From: Pagrus major
Taxonomy: Eukaryota; Chordata; Actinopteri; Spariformes; Sparidae
NCBI RefSeq assembly: GCF_040436345.1
Contig: NC_133224.1
Location: 7,246,741 to 7,310,740 of the forward strand
DNA length: 64,000 bases
Direction: 5' to 3'
Below are positions 1 to 12,810 of this stretch, piece after piece; position 1 is the stretch's first letter; the number at the start of each line of letters is the position of its first letter. A program made the translations under genes and the position numbers. Below the pieces are notes generated by a model. It was not told where the DNA came from and ran no database searches. It saw only the letters and a list, made by a program, of their open reading frames with translations.

Positions 1-50
1 ATTAACAATCTATAATTTTATTTTTCATATTTCACATTTTGTGTACTCAC

Positions 51-655
51 CCCTCTTTCCAAGACCTTTGAGCTGAATCTGAGATGTGACATTTCTGTAT
101 TCATCTGAACGTTCACCTGAAATTAAAATGTTTTTAACGACTTAAATAGCAATCACTCCATTAAAATCAGTATCATTTTGGGCTAAGTTTATACAGTACC
201 ACTTCCAGTGTTTCCTGAGTCACTGATTGTTTCATAGACGCAAACATCACCTTTAAATCAATAAAAATCAAGACAATGTAAAATTAGTCACGTCTGCATC
301 ATAGCATGGTTCTTTGGTGAAGCGTTTGGTTCGACAATGTTGAATCTGCAGTACTAGATATGAATTAAGAAGAGCATTACAAACAGCTGTGAAAGCTTTC
401 ATGATTAGATGGAAGACTGACCATGGAGAAGAGAGGAGTATACTTGCTGTTCATTTTTATCTTGGTTGACAGTTTGAGCTGTAGCAGAGCTCTGATTGGT
501 TCCCTGACACTGGATGAGCCTGAAGCATGTAGTATTACAAAAATAAACAAAAGAAGTAATATGCAGAAATGTAGAGAAAAAGTAAAAAGTAATTAAATCA
601 TCTTATGTATAAGATGAGACAAGAGTGTATTGTACCAACCTGTGACAACATGTAT
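51..655 (-). other. Gene F cytoplasmic exons: ITAM, then an ITIM exon without its tyrosine
   Basis: Exons are 640-655, 422-519, 200-250 and 51-116. The second and third join as YSSL-LHGDVCV-YETI, a consensus ITAM. The fourth corresponds to the VTYSLI/VTYSSV exon of E and C but reads VTSQIQ, so the ITIM tyrosine is gone; a DEYRNV tyrosine a few residues earlier does not fit the ITIM pattern. Any later tail exons and the stop lie outside the window. The third exon is preceded by AAAG, a weaker acceptor than in the paralogues. Confidence 0.72.
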
Positions 656-3600
656 CTGTGAAAAAGAAAGTAATTATTACGCTATATGATGTAATTTTGC
701 AAACTGAACCACTGCTTCGTGTCATGACATCAGAATTTTGAATAAGAAAGCATCACACCTTTTGACTTTCTGTACCAACACAGTAGTAACAGTGGCAGGA
801 GAACAATTAGTAAGATGCCAACAACCAGCCCAACGATCAATGGCACAGGAAATGCAGAGTCGGAAGCTGCAATGATAAAGAATAGGTATCAATTCAAACC
901 TGTTACAATTTCTGTAAAAATTATGCAAAATTATCCTAAAACGCCAATCCCAGTCTCACCCAAAGTAAATTCAAAGCTATCGTTGAACCATTTGGAATAC
1001 ATGCATGGTTTTGGGCTCTTTTGAAAGGTTACAATTAGAAGCTCTTTGGGTGCTTCTGGTATTCATCTATAGTAATAATCAACACACAGAAATATTTATT
1101 ATTTTTTCATGCCTGAATTTTTTTTAGACAAAGATAAGCCTGCAGATGAACTACCCCTTTAACTACCCCTATTAGCAGGAAAACACAATGTGTTCCCACC
1201 ATGTAGTCTTACATGGTCCGAGATCAAATTCGATTGTGCATATAAAATAGTCAAAAACAAGTGCTTCGGTGGAAAACCAGACTATACAAAGAGCAAACTT
1301 GCATACAATAATAAGTTAAGGCCTTAGAAACCACATGGCTAAACATCAGTCATCCGGTGACTGGTGTGTAAGTGGCTCAGGAGAGGGGGGGGCAACGGAG
1401 AGTGGGTCTGCTTTCTATGCAATCACTCATTGGCTGTTGTAGGCTCCAGGGAGGGCATATAAGCTCCTATCTGACCAAATCAGGTGTCAATCATGGTCAG
1501 AGGTCGGCAGCCATCTCAGTATTAGTCGTATCGCTGAAGAGTGTAATGGAAAGAGTTTTGGACATATACAGTAGGGCATAAAAAAGTATATGTGATGTTA
1601 GTTTGTTGCTGTTTCATCGCTATTGTATTGCTTGATGGTTTGCTGATTGTACCTGCCTGATGTGGTTGTATCTTTTAAATACTTTGCATGAATCGAATAA
1701 CAAGTATCTAAGCTTTCTGATATATGTTATGAGTACCCATTTGAACTGCGGAGCTGTTTACATGTTTGCATTGTCCTGCAAATGAGCTGGACCATCGGAA
1801 TGTTTATGTTATCCGTAAAAGGAGTACACAAGAGGGAACCCCAATCAAGGGTTTAGTGGTCAGCATGACCAAAAGCAGATTGATGATGTGGAAAAAACAC
1901 ATCAAAGAACAGAAAACATCATCAGCATTAACATCCTTTTCTAATTGTGTGACTTGTGTGCTTTTTTCTGATTAATTCTAGTAATGCCCCTTTAAAAGCA
2001 TCATATTCTTGGGGGCAAACCATTGTAAAGCATAAGCAATTAACCTTTTGATCACTATATTTCAGAATTTTGCTGATAATGATGATTCATTTACTTCAAT
2101 CATACTCACATTTTACTGACATCCAACTCTCTGGTGACACATCACCTGAATATTCACATTTGTAGAAGCCTTCGTCTGACTCTGAGACTCCAGAGATTTT
2201 CAGCTCCGCGCTGAAGTCGTTTTGGATGAGTTTGTTATTTTTATAGAAAGTGACATTGGAGACTAATTCTTCTGTTTCCAAGTTGCAGCCAAGAGTAACA
2301 GAGTCTCCCTTAGTCACAGGATGGACCGGGCTCACCAGGATAATATTAACTGTAAAACAGTTAAATAATATGATCAATAAGGAAGACCTGACTTTCAGAT
2401 TGTATATTTACAAATTATTTGTATCAAAAGCCAAAATTAGTTTGGTTAATGCTAGTTATTGAAATTTCTCATGTTATAGATGGGCAAGCGCACTTCTTGG
2501 TATGTCAAATGAATATCTATTCATTACAATTATAAAACAAGGTATATCACAAACTGTTCAAAATATGGAAGAGGAAATGTAAGGAAAACCTACATCCTGT
2601 TGTGATGTTGACTGCGTTGCTGAACTCTCCTGATTCAGACTCACACCAGTACACTGCATCACTGTACCATCCTTCTATGTTGCATGTAGATCCATTCATT
2701 GTCCCCCAGTAGGAGCAGTCTGACAGGTATCTGATCTGAGTTGACGACCTCACTCTCCACTCAGTAGAGTTTCCCTCACAGCTCAGTGAGACAGAGTCAG
2801 AGGTGAAGTGTTGAGCTCTGTCAGGACTCACTGTGAGAGACGCTGATGAGTGAAAATCTGAAAAAACAACATTAAGAAAGAGTAAAACAATAAATACAGA
2901 TACTATAAGATTATAAAGACAACAATCCAGCAAATTCTTTAATCTTACTGTGTTTACATTATTTCAAACCATTGAGCAATAAAAATGCTAGGAAAAAAAC
3001 TGCAGTGCTTTGGAAAAACTGCTGCAGGAGTTAACTGTGTTGCCTGATTTTTTTTCCATCCCTTTGTCCATCTGTGCGACTGTCGAGATTATAGTCTCCT
3101 TTAAAGCAATATCATGTAACTTTCTTACTTTAAAATAACAACTTCAAAATCATTTTGATGGTACAGTGTGTTATTATAGGGTGAATGGTGTCTCAGCCAC
3201 TTCGCCCCCCTATCACTTGTTTCTGCACTATGTAACTTCAGTGAAAGGGCCGGATCACAGCATTACAGACATGTTGACTTCAACATGCAAGTTTTCAACA
3301 CATTACATTGTTATGACGTAATGAATTCTGTTTGTAGTTAGCACCTACTTTATGTCTGACAAATTGTTGCAGACCTGGGATCTGTATTTACAACTCTGGT
3401 GCTGCACTCAGCAACTGTGGGGGTCGGCAAATCGCACAAAATGACAATTTTCAGAATAAAAAAGTTGTGTGTTAAATTAGTAGGTAATTACTTCAAATTA
3501 GAGCCCGACTGATAGTGAATTTTTTGGTGCCCATGCTGATACCGATATTAGGGAGTGAAAAAATTCCAATATCAATGTATATTGGCCTATATGTTTTTAT

Positions 3601-6600
3601 TCACATAACATATACATGAACACATTTTTTTATGATTACTCAAATATCAAATACTTGTGACAAAGATGTGTACGTAATGTGGTTCAGATTTCTACAGTTA
3701 AATGATAAACTTTATTGTCCAAGTGCACTGAAACAATAGACTTGACTGGGAATTAATTCATTATACATTACCCCACGCATCTTTTGCTGCATTGTTTCCA
3801 TCAAAAACAGTTTTCATATTGGCCAAATTATACACTGATATAAATATATCTGTGATAGGCCAATATTTGCTAAATGGTAATAAATAAAAATCTGTGGTGT
3901 TGTTAAGGTGCAGATATTTTGAATCTAGCCCATATGGGTATTAGTTTTCAAGACACATTGGTAACAAACCAACATTTGACTGACAATGAACAAAAAACAC
4001 AAAATCTGCTTTTTGAGAAAAGGTAGGAAGAAACAAACAGACTGACCTCCAGACCAGACAAACTTAGGTTCACTGTAATGAGTGTACACCACTAGATCTC
4101 CTCTTCCACCTCTGCAGGAATATGCTGCTGAGTGTGTCTGTCCATGAACAATGTAGGAATCCTGTTCAGTCCCACCGCTGCTGCCAGGTAGCAGCTCATA
4201 GGTGTAGTTGTCATCTGATGGATCAGGAACAGCCTCATACCAGTAGAACCTCCATCCTGCAGATGGATGTTCAACCTCACACTTCAGAGTTACTGAGGCT
4301 CCAGCACTCAGCCATGATGGAGACACAGTGAGAACAGGCTCAGGTTTATCTGTTGGAGAATGATTTTCTCAGAACGAAAATATGTTTTGATGTATAGCCT
4401 AGACTTGGTGGTGGATTACTTGCACTGCTGAGTGATACAGATTTAACACAACAACCTGGAGGTTTTTATGAATTTATAGTGTGAATAAAATTGAATCTAC
4501 TTACGAGATACTGTTAATTTTAAGGAATTACTCCACCCTGTTGAATTCTGTTGGGCTCCTTTCATTCTGCCTTTACACCAGTAGTCTTCACTGTCGGATG
4601 GAGAAGCAGAAGTAATCCAGTATTCATTTACATTTGGAGGTTGGTGTGAGCTGGTTGTTGTCCATTCATACTCCCACTCAGTGCCTCCTCCCTGGATCTC
4701 ACATCTGAGAGTGATCGTCTCTCCTGAGTATATCTCAGACCAGTTGGGTTGCAGAGTCACAACAGCCTTGTTTGTAACTGATTGTGTTCACCAACATGGA
4801 CACAAAAATTTAAAGTAAAAAGTGAAACATATTATATGAATGGTTATTGCCATGATCCATAATCAGCAATCATTACCACAGATTCAATTTTCTTACAAAA
4901 ATGTGTAATATTTTAATGCCACTCACCATTTTTGCTGATAGTGATTGGATCACTGTACTCTGTGTAGTAAACTGGCTCTCCTCTTCCTCCTCTGCACCAG
5001 TAGACTCCTTCCTCTGAGACTCTGATTTGTCCAGCTGAGAGTTGAGTGGTCAGAGGTTCAGAGGTTTTTTTGCCTCTGTACCAGAAGTATTTCCAACCAG
5101 ATGATGATGGATTCACAGAGCAGGTCAGGGTCACACTGCCCCCTACTGAAAAGGCTCTGTTGTCAGCACTTAGGTTAGCCTTTGGTCTGTGTGCTGTTCA
5201 GTACAAAGATATAAAAAGAACTGAACATACTGCGACTCAGGAAAACACATGCAAATATACAAAATGCAAGCAAATTGAGAAAATAGTCACGCAAACACGC
5301 TGTAAGTAGCCCAAACAACAGGGTTGGGTAGGCTTCCAGTTTTGCCAGTCCAATCTGGTGTACAAGCATTTGTCGTGGTGTTTGTTTAGGTGTAATGTAA
5401 TGTGTGTAAAGAGTTGGTGCCGAGCCCCCGGGAAGAGCATCAGGCTTTGAAGCCAGTTTTCATAGTGGCCAAACTGTGCAATTACAACGTCACGTGATGC
5501 ACTGGGACCCATAAAAACATTTCCCAAAAGCTAACATTGTGAAAGAAGCAGCTGTGCAATGGTGGATAGATTTTTTTGGAGCATCACAACTCCTGCGAAA
5601 TGACTTGTTCGACTATCAGAATTTGGGCCGTCCAGTGCAGTAAGATTTCGAAAGCCTAGAAGAGTTGGGTGCTAAAGTAGAAGTTAGCCGGTTTGGTCGT
5701 TGGAGTCTAGAGAAATCTCAAAGTCATAGAAAGTGACATGTATGTGTGAAATACATGAAGTGCACGGACAGGTCAACTTACCTGAAACTGTCAATGTGAT
5801 GACATCACTCCACTCTGTTGAGGAATACAAGTCCTGTCTCAGTTTACCCATACACCTGTAGTTTCCACTGTTGGACACAGTCGCACTTCTAATCCTGTAT
5901 TCATCGTCTGTTGGGACTGTGTCTGAGTTGGGACTGCTCCATTCATACTCCCACTCAGTGTTTTTATACTCCAGCCCATAGTCAAAAAACTCCATTCTAA
6001 AATACTCCCACTCAGAGTATCTAAGTCGATGTATGTCACATCTAACAGTGATTGTCTCACCACTGAATATAAGAGGCCAGTTGGGTTGCAGAGACACGAC
6101 AGCCTTGTCGGAAACTGTAAACAGAAAATAAACAGATAAAACTTTAGAGCATTAAGTCTGCATGCTGTATTAGTCCAAACTAAAGCACTAACGATTCGTG
6201 TCCACACAGGAGTTTCTGGACGCAAGGGCACACAATGCTTCCCAGCTTTGACCAACACATGCTACACCCTCCCACAACCATGACAATTTTACTGGCCTTG
6301 CCTGATTGGACTATGGCCAACTCTTAGGCTGTCTGAAATCATCTAGAAACTTTGTCTTATTTTACCCAAAATGTTTCACTGTTTTCAACTGCTTACATAG
6401 ACAACAAACGGGAAGCGTAAAAACATCAGATCCTGTGGACACGTACAGTAACACTCACCTCTTTTCTCAATGGTGACTGCGTCGCTGTCCTCTGTGAAGA
6501 AAACTGGGTTTCCTCTCCCACCTTTGCAGCTGTAGATCCCTCCTTGTGAGATACTGATATCTGTGTTTGGTTCACCATCTCTTATCATCTGACTTTCTGA

Positions 6601-9513
6601 AAAAACCGAGGCACGTCTGAACCAGTAGTATTTCCACTCAGCGGGCTCTTCCAAAGAGCAGATCATTGTTTCGTCGCCATCAGCTGGTATGGTTTGCCTG
6701 TTGGCTGTAACTGTCGGCCTGGGTTTATTAGCTGTTAATTTTTGTGAAGAAAAGTAATGTTTTTATAGATTGGCATATGGAATAACACAAAAACGTGACA
6801 CATTATAAATGAAAGACAGATTGACTTACATGATACTTTCAGTGGGAGGGCAACACTCCACTCTGTAGAGGAGTACAGGTCCTTCCTACCCTTACACCAG
6901 TAGTGTCCGCTGTGGGAAACAGAAGCATGGCTAATCCTGTATTCACTGTGTGTTGGAGGTGTGTTTGGGCTGGTTGTTCTCCACTCATACTCCCACTCAG
7001 TGTCTCCTCCTCCCTCGATCTGACATATGACAGCAAAAGTCTCACCGCTGAATATCTGAGTCCAGTTGTGTTGAAGCGTCACAAAGATCCCGTTGGGCAC
7101 TGTTCACACCACAGTTAACATTCAAATAGAAATCAGAAGAATCAACAGAGAAAACTTGATACTTTTCAGTAGTCAATGCTGTTAGACATATAATGAATGC
7201 ATGTCGTTCTAAAAAAAAAAAATAGAAAGGTGCTCAACTTACAAGTTATCTCAATGCGAAACACATCACTTTGCTCTGTAAAGAAAACTGGGTTTCCTCG
7301 TCTTCCCTGGCACCAGTAGATGCCTTCTTGTGTGATACTGATGATTTCCATTCCATTCCCATCTGCTATGACCATATCTTCATCAGAGTCTGAGGTACGT
7401 CTGAACCATTCGTAATTCCAGCCAGTAGAGCCTTCCACAGAACAGGTCAGAGTCACAGTGCCCCCTACTGGTATAGCTGTCCTATCAGCTCTCAGAGTTG
7501 CCCTGGGTCTGTGTGCTAGATATAGATATATACAGAATATATATTTTCAAATATCTTTCTGAAGTACATTTCTTAAAATTACTTTCCATCTAACTATAAA
7601 GCAAGGAATCTCTGTTCATCTGTGTGTTGTTTAGATCGTATCTTTAGAACTGTTTGTCCGAACTACATTAAACTTGGCAGGTTTGTTGCTGAGGACCCAA
7701 GGAAATGCATCGCCAAATTTGGTGCAATTTGGACAAGTGATGTGTTTAATATAAATACATTCTGAATAAACCTCAAACACCGCTTTGTGCACCAGCGGGA
7801 GCGCTGAATCGCTGATCTCATGGGGAAGCAGACTTAAACAAAATGGAGATTAGCGTGGTGCAACAACTTGCTTCAGTAATGCGATGCAGTGAGAAAAAAA
7901 GACAAAAGTAGGAAGTTAAACCGTTCTGGAAGAGTGGGAAGATGCGGTCAGCACAGGATTTCTTTTCTTCAGCGAGAGCTGGAGGTGAGATTTTAAGTTT
8001 CTGTCATCAGTAGTATGCTAGCTAACGTTAGCCTCAATGATTACCATTGCTCAGCGGGATGCCTCTCTCATTGGATGTTGTTGTTCCGGCTCGGAGACTA
8101 CGGATGTAATCAACCAGATTCTAAATTACAAATTTCAAACATGTGTAACAGTTGAAATTGTGATATGTACCTTTAAGACCTACTGGGTTGCTTACTTACG
8201 AGGGGAGCAACGTCAACAGACAACATCTTGTTTTTCCTTGAATTAGATTTTCTTTTATCTTTTGCTTCTGAACTCAACAGTAACGTTAGGGTTACTTGTT
8301 GCTACGGTTTTGTTCATGTATGATAGAATAGTAGCTTAACCAAGATACGCAGACCCAAACTGTTACACATGTTTGATGTTATCAGAGCTGTCCTTAAGAC
8401 TGGATCTGTAAACCTCTCAGAAAACTATGTTTTGAATGGGCACTGCACTAGCACACATATAGGATGACTTACAGAACTGAATCCTGTGAGGTATTACACA
8501 GCCAACTGGAGTCTACTATAACTAAGTCCTTTCTTTGCAACATACACTTTGTGCATTTTATGCGCCTTTTGCTACTTGACAGTGAACTTAAACCGTCTGT
8601 GTTCACTCTTAAGCTGTTGTGCCTTCCTGTTGCCACAAAACACTCAGCTAAAAGCTATGTCGTAACTGTATGGAAACAGGAAGCACTTTACTCTGTGGCT
8701 GGAAGATGCAGACAATTCTTGCTCAATTTTATTTTTAGTTTCTATTATATGTTAATAGAAACAACATTTTACTGTTACTGTAACATTTTACTGTTACTGT
8801 TCAAATAAATGATCAAGTATTATTCAAATAAATTTGATATCTTACCTGATACAGATAGAGTGACATTATTGGTCCGTTTTTTCAAATCTGTTGAGCTTTT
8901 GTGACGACCAATGCACTGATAATCACCACTCAAGTCAGGCGTCAGTTTAAGTGAGTGCCAGTTGTTTGTATTGAAGGAGACAATCTGTTGACCGTTCCTG
9001 TTGAATCTGTACTGCCAGTCAGTGTCAGTTCCTTCCCCCATGTCACATACGAAGGTGACAAACTCTCCATTAAATAAAGAAGATGAGTTGGGCGCAAAGG
9101 TCAGCTCAGCATCTAGAAACCAACATGCATACACATGCATGACACACTCTTCAGCCCTATAGTTTGTGTTGGTACTTGAAAAGAGATTATAAATATATCC
9201 ATAATAACAAAGTTGGTGGAAATTCATCTTGAATGACTAAACACAAAGACAGAAAGAAAACTGGTCACTCACCTTGAGTGTGTCCACAGTAGAGGAGTGT
9301 ATTCAGCACTATAATAAAGAAGAAAACTCATCAGATGAAAAAAAAACAAAGGTATTAAAAATAAACACTTTCACTAGTGATGGCTATGGTTGAAAAAATA
9401 TCTCATACTGTGCTCTTCTCACAAAATGTTCCTAAATCTGTACCATTCAAACAAACAAAGTCACCGATGTACTCACAGAATAATGGCAGCACACAGAATA
9501 AAGTGTGCCTCAT
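51..9513 (-). CDS. Gene F: ten-Ig Fc receptor-like/LITR-like receptor with ITAM tail (3' partial)
   Basis: Largest member: 1058 codons are visible and the tail runs off the left edge. Start ATG is 9511-9513 in signal exon 9477-9513 (MRHTLFCVLPLF); mini-exon 9273-9308. Ig exons: D1 8846-9112, D2 7243-7515, D3 6830-7099, D4 6459-6731, D5 5782-6114, D6 4927-5193, D7 4505-4777, D8 4047-4349, D9 2594-2857, D10 2110-2349. The transmembrane exon is 759-866 (FPVPLIVGLVVG run, no charge). D2/D4/D6 and D3/D5/D7 alternate, which points to three copies of a two-domain module. D5 is longer (333 bp) because of an internal repeat. Phases are consistent throughout. Role by analogy: leukocyte surface receptor. 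Confidence 0.85.
867..2109. other. Gene F intron between D10 and transmembrane exons
   Basis: About 1.2 kb without a recognised exon. It includes a GC-richer patch around 1360-1530. No domain or clear repeat family identified. Confidence 0.5.
3101..3375 (+). repeat. Interspersed repeat, copy 1 (gene F intron)
   Basis: Starts near TTTAAAGCAATATCATG and includes a segment ending in CGCCCCCCTATCACTTG. It matches, in opposite orientation, 29520-29790. No coding capacity; family not named. Confidence 0.65.
3500..3880. repeat. Degenerate GATA/ATCGG-like interspersed repeat
   Basis: The stretch from AGAGCCCGACTGATA to GGCCAATATTTG, with inverted ATTGGCC / GGCCAAT patches, resembles a repeat common in teleost genomes. 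Identification from memory of the family; boundaries approximate. Confidence 0.45.
7516..8845. other. Gene F intron between D1 and D2
   Basis: 1.3 kb without a recognised exon. Between about 7620 and 8400 it looks repeat-derived, including an inverted pair around ACACATGTTTGA (near 8140 and 8365). An open frame at 8464-8808 on the plus strand has no recognisable domain. Confidence 0.4.
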
Positions 9514-12500
9514 CCTCACATCCAGCACCGACACACTTTTACTCTACTGTATGATCAGGAAAATCGAGTCTTCAACAGGAACAGAAACAGAGAACTACGC
9601 AGAAAGGAAGTTACATTTCTTATAAATATGAGACGAGAGGTTTTCAACAACCTCTTTTTCAGCCTATCTCTGCTTCCTTCTTGTGCCACTTCACTGAGTA
9701 TGACCACACATTTTGTACACAAATGGACATCATACAGTGCCTGCACATAAGACCAAACCAGGATCGCACAAAATAATTATTAATCTGACACTTTTTTTCT
9801 CACAATTCTGACTTTTTTTATTCTGAGAAAAAAGTCAGAACTCTAAATATTTTTCTACAGTGTAAAACTTGTAGTCTTATGAATGATATTTCTCCTGCAG
9901 GTAATATTCTCAGATTTGTATGTTGGCTAAATTCATAACTGTCTTGAGATCAAAATACCACAAAAACCAAACGGTATTTGTTTGGTTAGGTGTAGGCACT
10001 TAAATAAACTTTTGCCATTTGTTTGGGTTTGGCCACGTAAACTACTTGGTTAGGTTTAGGCACAAAAAGTAAACATCACAGTAATAATAATACATTTTAG
10101 ACTTATTTTTTACCTAAAACAGAAAGAAAACTAAACATGCGAACCGAGTAGGAAGGGCAGCACAACAACAGTGGTGTCTGTGTTGTCACAGATCACCGTA
10201 TGTGGTGAAGTTTTAGCTTCTTCCGCACACACATGCGTGTAACAAACTGAATTTGAAGTTTAATAAGTGAGCCAGCAACATCCAATATTTTTTAACAAAC
10301 ATGATAAAACATACAGCGTCACTCTGGGTACCAAATGTTACTTCCTTGAGCTGCTTTTTCTGCAACTGGAGCCTGAGAAAAAACAAGACAAGGCACTGCA
10401 TGTCAGTTTGACATGACTGACCTCAGCTTCACTTCCTTTTCACACATACAAAATGTGTGACAAGATGGACGATTAGACAGCCTGACACCAAACCTTGTTT
10501 TTCTACAAGCAACAAATCCCCTTAGAGTTACTGTACACAGATCAGCTGTGCAATCAAAAAATGATGCAGTTATACTGTGGGTTCAATGCATATCAGTAGA
10601 TAACACTGCAATAAAAACAGCTATCATTATTGTGGCTTTAAATGCACCATCTATTCTTAGTGTCTGTTTTGAAAAATGAGGAAGGGGATGGCTGAAGTGT
10701 TCCAACAATCACAAAACCTGTGAAAGAACGGTTTTATTTCTTGTCTGCACATCGATACAGCAAAACATCATTTGAACGGGCTTGACACTGAAAGATTACT
10801 ATGTATACACTAAGTCAGATATAAAAAAATAAAAAAAGTTTTTCTAAATAATTTTAGTTGACATATTTACAGAATTTAACCATATTTTTAGTTTCCTCAA
10901 ATAATTTCAACATAAGATCAGAATTTGAGACAAGGAGAAGACAAAGAAACAACCAGCCAAGACACTGCTGGTCAGCATGAGTTGACTCCCCTTAGTTTGT
11001 CATTTCCTCTTCACACATACAGAGATGTGTCCTTGTTATAGCCAAATTTAGACAGTGCTGACACCACACCTAATACGTTCACACCATTGACCGCATATGA
11101 AGATGGCAGCATGACTGCCAAAACATCTTAAACGCCCCTGGTGGCTGCAGTATAGATCATAAACCCCTCCCCCTCCATGTTAGCAGATGGGAAGTGAGCC
11201 AAACTCAAATCTCAAAGTACAAGTCATAACATTATTTTACATATACGGCATGAAAACATGCTCACTCAGGTCCATACATACATGTGAAACTACATATAAC
11301 AAGATATGAACTTGGGTTCTATTTATGTAGTTTTTGCCTCTATTACAGTTAGTCACAATTTAAATGTTTGTCGCGTCACTTCTTATATAATTTGCTTTAG
11401 CATCTTGTTTCGGTCAGTATGGATGCTGTGTTTCGATTACTAAAGACAACTGATGAAGAGACACATTAAATTGTGGGGAGAGTAAGTTACATTTCATACG
11501 AACATGCGTCCTTCTCATGCCACTAAACAAAACTCATGACTTTTTTTCCTTGCAATTCTGACTTTTTTTTCTTCTTAGAATTAAAGTCAGAGAAAAAAAA
11601 ATTTGACTTCAATCTCAGAAATTCAGAATTGTCCAGCCAAGTTTGTGCTCGTGGAGATGGGTGAGTCTTGAATTGATGGGCGAATTCACAATGACGCAAT
11701 GACTGGTCACATGTCTGGCTTTCACATAGAGGAAACTGTGGCAGCTTACTGAAGCAACTATAAATACACAAAACTTGTGATGATATATGTCCTGATCCTC
11801 GACTATATATAGCACAACACATCACTCTGGGTTACGCCATCTCCTGATCTTTACACCTACATGTTGAAACCGGTTCAAAAGAACAGAATAAGATAAAACA
11901 CATCCTGAATATCTGCATCATAAGGTCTTTTATTTACATCATCACTGCTTTTTCTTACATGATTATTACTTTGACTGTAAATGATCATGTATTCAATACC
12001 ATCCCAGTCACCAGGATAAAATGTTAGCACACAACATTCCTGCAAACCACAGATACATTCACATGGACGGTAATAATAATAATTATTCTTGCCACACAGA
12101 CATTTCGGGCAAGACGCCCTTCTACGCTGACGAAGGGCATGTATTCATACACGCTAAAGTGTATTTATCCATAAAATATGATCCAGTTTCACCCAAATCA
12201 GTGAATAAAGTTATAAAATGTCTTTTCTGAGCCTACCAATGTCAATGAAACTGCAGCTGTGTCCCAAATCCACACTCTATATTCAACGTATGCAGGTTTT
12301 CAGCACAATATGTGTTTTGTTAACTCTAAAAAATGAACAACCAAAAAATATACCCAAAAAAATGGACATGCATTCTAAAAACTCTCAATGTTTTCATGTG
12401 TGCTGTTGATCAACACTTTTTTCTCCTACAGTGTTTTTCACAAAGGAAACAGGGCATACTGTTTATCTTGTGTACATGCAATAACATTGAAATACAGCGT

Positions 12501-12520
12501 TCAACATCTATTACCAATGT
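9514..12520. other. Intergenic region between genes E and F
   Basis: No gene seen. It contains a GGTTAGGTTTAGGCAC-type repeat (about 9960-10085), AGTCAGAA/TTCTGACT palindromic repeats (about 9790-9845 and 11535-11635) and a probable fish interspersed repeat around 11085-11280 (CGCCCCTGGTGGCTGCAG core). The gene F promoter should lie just above 9513; no clear TATA element was identified. Confidence 0.5.
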
Positions 12521-12526
12521 TTTATT
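12521..12526 (-). promoter_or_regulatory. Probable poly(A) signal of gene E
   Basis: AATAAA on the minus strand about 285 bp past the gene E stop codon. Confidence 0.45.
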
Positions 12527-12810
12527 TGGAAGCATCACAAAAGGAAAACATTTTACAAAGATTTAATACTTATTTTTGTTTCTTCACAACATTCCTGGTT
12601 TTATGTCTTCACTGAAAATTACATAAAAGCCATAAAAGAACAACCACAGCCACACGACTAAAAAACAATGTTACTTCTGTATAAAATGATTGAAGACAAA
12701 AGTGTTAAAGGTGCAGAATAACCATCAGGTACAAAGTAAATACTGTACAGTTTCAAACCATGTTTGAAAGACAAAGGTAAGTTCATTATATGTGACAAAT
12801 GCACGACTCT

